DNA of 28,166 nt. It comes from DATEVL01 sp035281845 (lineage in GTDB: Bacteria; Chloroflexota; Anaerolineae; Anaerolineales; E44-bin32). The notes below the pieces were generated by a model. The model was not told the origin of the DNA, ran no database searches, and saw nothing but the letters and a program-made list of their open reading frames with translations. Where the stretch lies: positions 1 to 28,166 of the forward strand of contig DATEVL010000064.1 of the NCBI GenBank assembly GCA_035281845.1, in the 5' to 3' direction. Positions 22,718 through 28,166 of the stretch are shown piece by piece. Numbering within the stretch: position 1 is the stretch's first letter; every line of letters starts with the position of its first letter. Position numbers and translations under genes: made by a program.

Positions 22718-23900
22718 CGACCGTTTCGCGTGGCAATTCCGCCGCGGCGGCGGGGGCGCGGGCAGGAGCGGGCTGGGAGAGATCCGACTCGGTGCGGGTC
22801 TCTCCACGGCCGGCGCCCTTGGCCAAGTACTGGGCGTCGTCGGCCCTTGCGAGCAAGTCGTCGATCGTACGGTCTTCCTTGTGAAGCTGGGAAACGCCGG
22901 CCGAGAAGGTGAGCGGGGGGAGGCTGGCGCCGTAGGGTCGCGTGGTCGAAAGCAGCGCCCGGCGAAGCTTGCTGACGACGTTGTCGGCTCCGGCGATCTC
23001 GGTCTCCGGCAGGAGCACGGCGAATTCGTCGCCGCCGATGCGAGCCAGGGAGTCGGCAGCCCGCAGAACGGCTTGCATGGACCGGGCAGCACTGCGCAGC
23101 AGGCCGTCGCCGAAGAGGTGGCCGAAGGCGTCGTTGACTTCTCCGAAGCCGTCCAGATCGATGTAGATCAGGGTCAGGGGGCGATGATAGCGCCGGGCGC
23201 GCTGGAACTCGCGCTCCAGCAGTTCGAGCAGCCAACGGCGGTTGGCCAGACCGGTGAGCGAATCGGTGTGTGCCAGCTCGGTCATCTGCTCGGCCTGCCG
23301 GTTGAGCTGGGTCAACGCCTTGCGCGACTGGCTGGCGTACGCGTGCAGCATGGCGGCGGTGAAGAACAGGATCGCCGTTTGCACGACGAGGAAAACGGCG
23401 GCCGAGGTCGGATCGAGCGCGATGGCCGCCGAACTGGGGTTGCGGGCGGCCATCGACCAGGCGAAGATGTCCGCCGCCACCGAGGCGGAGGCGAAAAGGT
23501 AGCCGGCCGCCGGACTGATGATGGCCGCGGCGATGAAGACCGAGACGATGGCCACCGGGCTCAACAAGAACAGCTCGGAGGGATACACCACCCCGTCGAG
23601 CGTCGGATAGAACAGAGCGGCCCCCGCCAGCAGATATCCGGCGGCCAGGATCCGCCCGCGCCGGGCCAGCAGGAACCCCACTCCGAGTACAACGAACGAG
23701 AACGAGAGGGAAAAAAGTTCGGCGGCTGCGCTAGGACCGCGCACGAACCCGACAGCCAGGTAAAGGATGACTCGTCCGCCGAACCACACCGCCAGGGTGA
23801 TGGCCCAGACCCGGAGGATGAGGTGGACGAGTCTCAGGTGAAGGGCGCGTTCCTCACCCTCGTAGTGGGGGAAGAATGCGCGGCGGAGCGTGAGGGCCAT
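22695..23900 (-). CDS. Membrane-bound GGDEF diguanylate cyclase
   Basis: The 401-residue protein has about six membrane helices (25-185), a short coiled linker (190-210) and a GGDEF domain (about 211-365). The active-site loop is RIGGDEF (287-293), intact, and an RxxD inhibitory site (RAAD, 280-283) lies five residues before it, so it should make cyclic di-GMP with product inhibition. DSLTGLANRR and IDLDGFGEVND are the expected metal and substrate motifs. The membrane part has no domain I recognise. The ATG at 23900 is three bases after the fabI stop. Confidence 0.92.
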   Translation of the reverse strand: MALTLRRAFFPHYEGEERALHLRLVHLILRVWAITLAVWFGGRVILYLAVGFVRGPSAAAELFSLSFSFVVLGVGFLLARRGRILAAGYLLAGAALFYPTLDGVVYPSELFLLSPVAIVSVFIAAAIISPAAGYLFASASVAADIFAWSMAARNPSSAAIALDPTSAAVFLVVQTAILFFTAAMLHAYASQSRKALTQLNRQAEQMTELAHTDSLTGLANRRWLLELLEREFQRARRYHRPLTLIYIDLDGFGEVNDAFGHLFGDGLLRSAARSMQAVLRAADSLARIGGDEFAVLLPETEIAGADNVVSKLRRALLSTTRPYGASLPPLTFSAGVSQLHKEDRTIDDLLARADDAQYLAKGAGRGETRTESDLSQPAPARAPAAAAELPRETVDDPDSGD

Positions 23901-23903
23901 GGA

Positions 23904-24716
23904 TCAGCTGCTGCCGGAGTCGCCGGATGAGTCGTCGGGCGGGATCAACGCTCCCAGAATATTGTAGCCGGAGTCGACGAAGACGACTTCGCCGGTGATC
24001 GCCCCGGCCATGTCGGACGACAGCCAGACGGCCGTGCGCCCCAGGTCCTCCAGCGTGATGTTGCGGCGCAACGGGGTCAGCATAGCGAACTCGCGATGCA
24101 TACGCTTAAACCCGGCCACGCCGGCGGCGCTCAGCGTCCGGATGGGCCCGGCCGAAATGGCGTTGACCCGGATCCCCTGCGGTCCGAGGTCGGCTGCCAG
24201 GTATCGCACCGATGCTTCCAGGGCGGCTTTGGCGACGCCCATTACATTGTAGTTGGGCATCACCTTCTCGGAGCCATAGTACGTGAGGGCCAACACCGAA
24301 CCGCCGTTCTTCATCAGGGGGACGGCACCTCGAGTCAGCGCCGTCAGGGAGTAGGCGCTGATGTCGAGGGCATTGAGGAAGCCTGCCCGGCTGGTGAGGT
24401 GATAGGGCCGGCTGAGTTCGTCGCGACCCGCGAAGGCAACGGCGTGCACCAGGATGTCGACGACTCCCAGTTGGTCGGCTGCCTGTTGGAAAAGGGCCTC
24501 GATCTGGTCGTCCTGCGCGACATCGCACGGCTCGATGAAGGTCGACCCGACGGAATCGGCCAGGGGGCGAACGCGGCGTTCCAGGCTCTCGACGGCGTAG
24601 GAGAAGCCCAGGCGCGCGCCGTGTTCGTGCATGGCCTGCGCGATGCCCCAGGCGATCGAGTGATCGTTGGCCACGCCGAAGATCAGCGCGGTCTTACCTT
24701 CCAAGAGTCGGCCCAT
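23904..24716 (-). CDS. fabI: Enoyl-[acyl-carrier-protein] reductase (NADH), FabI
   Basis: The 270-residue short-chain dehydrogenase catalyses the last step of each fatty-acid elongation cycle. It has the FabI-type nucleotide start GKTALIFGVANDHSIAWGIA (7-26), the catalytic Tyr147, Tyr156 and Lys163 in TYYGSEKVMPNYNVMGVAK, and the C-terminal GEVVFVDSGYNILG. The spacing matches the E. coli catalytic residues. A strong ribosome site (GAGGAGGGA) precedes the ATG at 24716. The next gene begins three bases after its stop. Confidence 0.95.
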   Translation of the reverse strand: MGRLLEGKTALIFGVANDHSIAWGIAQAMHEHGARLGFSYAVESLERRVRPLADSVGSTFIEPCDVAQDDQIEALFQQAADQLGVVDILVHAVAFAGRDELSRPYHLTSRAGFLNALDISAYSLTALTRGAVPLMKNGGSVLALTYYGSEKVMPNYNVMGVAKAALEASVRYLAADLGPQGIRVNAISAGPIRTLSAAGVAGFKRMHREFAMLTPLRRNITLEDLGRTAVWLSSDMAGAITGEVVFVDSGYNILGALIPPDDSSGDSGSS

Positions 24717-24736
24717 CCATTCCCTCCTCGTCCTTC

Positions 24737-24769
24737 ACAAACCGGGTTTCTCATAGAAACCCGGTTTGT
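24737..24769. repeat. Perfect palindromic repeat upstream of fabI
   Basis: ACAAACCGGGTTTCT (24737-24751) is an exact inverted copy of 24755-24769 with CAT between. It lies between the glycosylase stop and the fabI ribosome site. Similar AACCGGGTTTCT palindromes are familiar from dispersed repeats in cyanobacteria and Chloroflexota. Confidence 0.75.
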
Positions 24770-24773
24770 CGCG

Positions 24774-25460
24774 TCAAGAATCCAGGTCTGTCACGTCCGC
24801 CCGAAAACGCCACGGCTTGCTCTTCCACGGTTCCGGGACGCCGTCCAGGCCGACGCGAGGCCCGCGCACGATGGCGCGGCGTGCAACGGCCGGCGCCTCT
24901 TCGATGAACAGGCGCGCCCCAGACCGGCACAGATCGTGTCCGTCCAGCCGGCCGTCGATGCCCAGCGCCTGGCACAGCTTGGCCGGCCCGTCGGCTAATC
25001 CCTTCGACCCCTCGCTATCCCTCGGGGCATGCTTCGTTCGGCCCTCCCTGAGCTCGGCCCTCCCTCTGCTCATGGCTTCGCTCGTTCGCACCTGTGCGCC
25101 GGACCGGCGTCGACGACGCATGCTGGCGATCCCTTCATCCGGGGCCAGCGCACGCACCAGGACAGCCGCCGGTCGCCCGGCGACCTCCGTCACGACGTTC
25201 AGGCACCAGTGCATGCCGTAGGTGAAGTAGACGTAGGCGTGACCCGGTTCGCCCCACATCGAGCGATTGCGCTCGGTACGGCCGACGCGGGCGTGGCAGC
25301 CGAGGTCTTCCTGTCCGATGTAGGCCTCCGCTTCGACGATCCATCCGCTCAGCCTTCGTCCGCGGTGGATATGAACCAGACGCTTCCCCAGCAACTCGCG
25401 CGCCACGAGCAGCGTCGGGCGGTGATAGAACGATCGAGGCAATCGGCGTCCGTGCGACAT
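24774..25460 (-). CDS. mpg: DNA-3-methyladenine glycosylase (AAG/MPG family)
   Basis: The 228-residue protein removes alkylated purines in base-excision repair. It carries IVEAEAYIGQEDLGCHARVGRTERNRSMWGEPGHAYVYFTYGMHWCLNVV (41-90); Glu45 aligns with the catalytic Glu125 of human AAG. The typical LxxGPxKLCQALGI follows at 155-168. Between RRRRR (115-119) and GLADGPAKL is an unusual stretch of about 33 residues (121-153) encoded by palindromic repeat-like DNA (25002-25103). The start ATG 25460 is 13 bp after the epimerase stop. Confidence 0.9.
   Translation of the reverse strand: MSHGRRLPRSFYHRPTLLVARELLGKRLVHIHRGRRLSGWIVEAEAYIGQEDLGCHARVGRTERNRSMWGEPGHAYVYFTYGMHWCLNVVTEVAGRPAAVLVRALAPDEGIASMRRRRRSGAQVRTSEAMSRGRAELREGRTKHAPRDSEGSKGLADGPAKLCQALGIDGRLDGHDLCRSGARLFIEEAPAVARRAIVRGPRVGLDGVPEPWKSKPWRFRADVTDLDS
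25002..25103. repeat. Repeat-like insertion within the glycosylase gene
   Basis: This segment contains the hairpin CCCC/GGGG around GAGGGATAGCGA on the minus strand (25008-25027) and two direct copies of TCGGCCCTCCCT (25038-25049 and 25054-25065). It keeps the glycosylase reading frame and encodes the roughly 33 extra residues. Confidence 0.6.
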
Positions 25461-25473
25461 CGGCCCCCGCGCC

Positions 25474-26412
25474 CTACTCCGACCGCCCGGATTGGAAGCG
25501 AGAGTCGCGGGCGATCATCCGGCGCAAACCATCGTCGAGGCGGACGCGCGGCGTGAACCCCAGCTTCGCCGAGGCCAGGGTCAGGTCGGCGCACATCGAC
25601 GACGTTCCGGGGTCCTGGCTTTCCTTATAGAGCCAATCGGCGCCTGAACCGACGACCTCCAACACCTGCTGGGCCAAAGCTCGAATGGTGGTGGGAACGC
25701 CGCAGCCGATGTTGATCACGCGGCGGCTGATGGTCGGGACGGTGGAGGCGGCGACCATCGCTTCCACCACATCATCGAGGTAAACGAAGTCGCGTGTCTG
25801 GTCGCCGCGTCCGTGGATGACGATGGTGCCTCCGCGGACGGCCTGGCGCAGGAAATGCGGGACGACCGGAGGGTGAGCCGCCGGAATCGGCTGTCCGGGG
25901 CCGTAAGCGTTGAAGACTCGCAGCGACACCGTCTCGATTCCCCACAAGCTCCCGATCGTTCGCACGTAATATTCGGCCGCCAGCTTGGACACGGCGTAGG
26001 GCGAAAGCGGGTTGGGGACGGCGTCTTCTCGAAGCGGCTGCTCGCCCTGGTCGCCATAGACGGCGCCGGACGAAATGAGCACGACTCGTTTGACCCCGAC
26101 GTCGCGCATGGCTTCCATGATGCTGACCGTTCCGCCGACATTGACAGCGTTGTACTCGCGGGGATACAGGACGGACTCGGGGACCGAGACGCGCGCCGCC
26201 AGGTGGTAGATGCAGTCCACGTCCTGGAGCAGGGTCCACAGCTTAGGTCGGTCGGTGACGTCGCCGCGGGTGAACAGCACGTCCGCATCCAGACGCTGAG
26301 GGTCGCCGGCGGAGAGGTCGTCCAGGCCGCGCACTTGATGGCCCTCATGCGCCAGCCGATTGGCGAGCGCCGAGCCGAGGAACCCGGCGGCGCCGGTGAC
26401 GAGAAAATTCAT
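25474..26412 (-). CDS. NAD-dependent sugar epimerase/dehydratase
   Basis: The 312-residue extended short-chain dehydrogenase starts with a Rossmann motif GAAGFLG (7-13) and has the catalytic YAVSK (139-143) with Ser114-Ser115. NAYGPGQP and GRGDQTRDFVYLDDVVEAMV are typical of UDP-glucose/UDP-N-acetylglucosamine 4-epimerases and related dehydratases that build surface sugars. The exact nucleotide-sugar substrate cannot be assigned. A TATAAT on the minus strand (26465-26460) lies 47 bp before the ATG, and the leader holds a small GC hairpin. It is the first gene of the 21400-26412 run. Confidence 0.9.
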   Translation of the reverse strand: MNFLVTGAAGFLGSALANRLAHEGHQVRGLDDLSAGDPQRLDADVLFTRGDVTDRPKLWTLLQDVDCIYHLAARVSVPESVLYPREYNAVNVGGTVSIMEAMRDVGVKRVVLISSGAVYGDQGEQPLREDAVPNPLSPYAVSKLAAEYYVRTIGSLWGIETVSLRVFNAYGPGQPIPAAHPPVVPHFLRQAVRGGTIVIHGRGDQTRDFVYLDDVVEAMVAASTVPTISRRVINIGCGVPTTIRALAQQVLEVVGSGADWLYKESQDPGTSSMCADLTLASAKLGFTPRVRLDDGLRRMIARDSRFQSGRSE

Positions 26413-26429
26413 GGTTGGACCGTTGAGAA

Positions 26430-26465
26430 CGGCGGCCCTGCGGCCGCCGGTGAGAAGCGATTATA
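26430..26465 (-). promoter_or_regulatory. -10 box and leader hairpin of the epimerase gene
   Basis: TATAAT is at 26465-26460 on the minus strand. The leader contains GGCGGCC-(4 nt)-GGCCGCC (about 26431-26448). The -35 region is poor. The hairpin could affect leader stability or translation. Confidence 0.5.
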
Positions 26466-26889
26466 GCATGCGGGGATTTCCCCCCTGAGCGATGTGGAAA
26501 CGCGAGCGGAAACACAGCTGCAACCGCAGATCAACGGTCTGGGACGCCTTTCGACTTTGCCCACAGGCGAGCCGAAGGCTCGCCTGTGGGCCCCGCTCAG
26601 GGAGGAGAGAAGAAAGGTTCCATCGCTGAGCGGAGCTGTGGCCTGGGCGCAGCGAAGGCCACAGCGAAGTCGAAGCGCCCGCAACGCCCGAGCGGAGCAT
26701 TTGCGGGACTTCTCTGCTCTCCTGGATGCTGTCGAAGCGCGCCTGGAGCGCTTTGCGACCGAGTCCTCGACTCGCCCACACCCGAACCTTCGGCTCAGGT
26801 ATGGGCGCCGCTCAGGAGGAGACGAAGCAACGAAGGGCGGAGCCGCATAGGTTCCAGCCGCCACAGGTGGGTTTTCTGACCTTCCCTTA
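26466..26889. other. Hairpin-rich spacer without a recognised gene
   Basis: No open frame in these 424 bp has a family signature. Instead there is a series of palindromes: 26547-26617 (outer CCTTTC/GAAAGG around a perfect 15-bp stem at 26559-26591), 26635-26665 (GCTGTGGCCT/AGGCCACAGC), 26678-26707 (CCCGCAA/TTGCGGG) and 26735-26753 (AAGCGC/GCGCTT), plus smaller ones at about 26761-26773 and 26783-26794. The loops repeat words such as GAGCGGAGC and GCGCAGCGA. Confidence 0.75.
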
Positions 26890-26913
26890 ATGGCGGGGAA
26901 CGACAGCCGCCGG

Positions 26914-26919
26914 TATGAT
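26914..26919 (+). promoter_or_regulatory. Possible -10 box (TATGAT) for a leaderless gene
   Basis: TATGAT ends 6 bp before the GTG at 26926, close to the spacing seen at 6108-6121. No clear -35 is seen. Confidence 0.3.
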
Positions 26920-26925
26920 CCCGGC

Positions 26926-28166
26926 GTGGTCGCCCTTCGACGATGGCTGGGAATCGGTTTCTGGTCGGCCCTGGCGCTGGTGATGCTCGGGGGCAGCGAC
27001 CGTCCCGTGAGCGGACCGGCCGATCTGCTCCACCGTTACACCGGACCGATCGAATTCGATTTCGCCGGGTGGACTCTCGGTGCGGTCGGTTCCAAACTCG
27101 GACAGGCAAGCGCTGACCAGGCGGCCTATCTTGCGGAAGCGGCGCGGACCGAACTGGTCCGCCATTACCTTTCCGATCTTGGCGAAGCGGCTCGTCTCCA
27201 AGAGGAAATCGAACGTATCTACGCCGACTCCGCCGTCGCCGACCCCGGGCGGGACTCGGCTGCCCACCGTGCAAGCTTGGCGCGCATCCGACGCGAATTG
27301 ACCGGCCTGCAGCCGGCGGTGGAAGCCACCCTGCAGGAGCAAGCGAGTGTGATCCTGGCGGACACCGGGCTGACGACGCTCGGCGCGCCGATCCCGCCGG
27401 TCTCCTTTCGGTTGTCGAAGCTGCCGATGGCCCTAGTGGTCTCGCCGCGCACGACGATCCGCCAGGAGGCATTGATCCAGCTGCTGCCCGATATGACAAT
27501 CGAGCAGCAAGTCTCCCTGGAGGATCAGGTCGAAGAGAACCTGGGGTTTTCGTCCCTGGTCGTCCCGATCGGGGGGATCGGAACCTATCCGACGATGGTG
27601 CAAGAATCGACGGCGCTCGACTGGTTGACGGAAGTCGTGCTGCACGAGTGGATCCACAATTATCTGACCTTTCGTCCTCTCGGGTGGGCCTACGACGCCT
27701 CGGCCGAGACGCGCACGATGAATGAAACGACGGCCTCGCTCCTAGGGAAGGCGCTCGGTCGGGGGCTGCTGGAGCGCTACTACCCCGACCTCGTCCCGCC
27801 GCCGCCACCCGAAGCGACGACCCCGGAAACCGAGACGGAGCCGCCGGCCTTCGATTTCAACGCCGAAATGCACGAAACCCGGGTCGAAGTCGATCATTTG
27901 CTGGCCAACGGCAAGGTGGAAGAAGCCGAGGCCTATATGGAGGCGCGCCGGCAGAGGCTGGTGGAGCACGGCTACGTCATCCGGCGCCTCAACCAGGCCT
28001 ACTTTGCATTTCACGGTGCCTATGCCGATAGTCCGCAGAGCGCGGCCGGCGCCGACCCTGTCGGCGAGGCGGTGCGCGAAATGTGGGACGCGAGCCGGTC
28101 GCCGGCGGAGTTCTTGCGGACGATGGCGCGGATGAATTCGTACGACGATCTGTTGCGCGCGTTGGG
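26926..28166 (+). CDS. Membrane-anchored HExxH putative metalloprotease (partial)
   Basis: An uninterrupted plus-strand frame runs from GTG 26926 to the window end (413 codons, no stop). It opens with one membrane helix (LGIGFWSALALVMLGG, about 8-23), then a mostly helical outside domain. HEWIHNYL (about 243-250) is an HExxH zinc motif, and NETTAS 22 residues further on could supply a third Glu ligand, as in gluzincin-type peptidases. A Pro/Glu-rich linker (PPPPPEATTPETETEPP, about 288-304) and a helical region follow. I cannot name the family. An ATG at 26890 in the same frame is an alternative start without a ribosome site. Confidence 0.75.
   Translation, partial: MVALRRWLGIGFWSALALVMLGGSDRPVSGPADLLHRYTGPIEFDFAGWTLGAVGSKLGQASADQAAYLAEAARTELVRHYLSDLGEAARLQEEIERIYADSAVADPGRDSAAHRASLARIRRELTGLQPAVEATLQEQASVILADTGLTTLGAPIPPVSFRLSKLPMALVVSPRTTIRQEALIQLLPDMTIEQQVSLEDQVEENLGFSSLVVPIGGIGTYPTMVQESTALDWLTEVVLHEWIHNYLTFRPLGWAYDASAETRTMNETTASLLGKALGRGLLERYYPDLVPPPPPEATTPETETEPPAFDFNAEMHETRVEVDHLLANGKVEEAEAYMEARRQRLVEHGYVIRRLNQAYFAFHGAYADSPQSAAGADPVGEAVREMWDASRSPAEFLRTMARMNSYDDLLRAL

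Noticed and set aside
22329..23930. Long plus-strand open frame opposite yjbQ and the GGDEF gene
   Set aside because: The minus strand encodes complete YjbQ and GGDEF proteins with intact active sites; the plus frame has no recognisable domain.

Overview
The window is GC-rich, densely coded DNA that looks like the chromosome of an environmental bacterium. The best guess is a Chloroflexota (Anaerolineae-like) genome. This is an inference from the gene types (DUF2085, DUF4126, DUF4190 and UPF0316 membrane proteins, a two-domain copper oxidase next to a ZIP permease, a lutBC fusion, a Ycf48-like lipoprotein) and from the many short palindromic and 7-bp-periodic intergenic repeats; it has not been tested by homology search. 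Nothing looks like a phage, plasmid, transposase or CRISPR array.

Left part, mostly plus strand (1-8143). A metal-homeostasis operon comes first: a DtxR/MntR-type repressor with a palindromic operator at its promoter, a Tat-exported two-domain multicopper oxidase and a ZIP-family permease. Next are an isoprenylcysteine-methyltransferase-like membrane enzyme, a lipoprotein with seven DGG-x-S/T-W repeats (Ycf48-like propeller), a tRNA-Asn gene on the minus strand with a nearby partial copy of its 3' end, and four small membrane-protein genes. One of these, DUF4190-like, carries a single-base frameshift.

Centre, minus strand (8330-12967). This is a thiamine-salvage operon. It starts with a sigma-70 promoter, a TPP riboswitch and an intrinsic-terminator hairpin, then runs thiN (thiamine pyrophosphokinase), an MTH1187/YkoF-like thiamine-binding protein, thiX (permease), thiY (binding lipoprotein), thiZ (ATPase) and a DUF402 gene. 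The thiamine-binding gene is cut in two by a 45-bp hairpin insertion with an in-frame TAG. A second perfect hairpin forms the 3' end of thiN.

Next block, minus strand (12964-18254): a DUF3105 protein, a Ras-like GTPase paired with a DUF4388 (PATAN) protein behind a clear promoter, a UPF0316 membrane protein, and an alpha-glucan phosphorylase (glgP). A divergent plus-strand pair follows (18338-21165): lutA and a lutB-lutC fusion for L-lactate oxidation.

Right part (21400-26412, minus strand): an NAD-dependent sugar epimerase, 3-methyladenine DNA glycosylase, fabI, a membrane GGDEF protein, yjbQ and a PIG-L deacetylase, tightly packed and partly overlapping. After a 500-bp hairpin-rich spacer, a plus-strand gene for a membrane-anchored HExxH protein runs off the window end.

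The most unusual aspect is how strongly small palindromic elements have shaped this chromosome. They sit between genes and also inside genes: one splits the thiamine-binding gene, and others appear to supply the tail of ThiN, the tail of the DUF3105 protein, the linker of the LutBC fusion and a surface insert in the DNA glycosylase.
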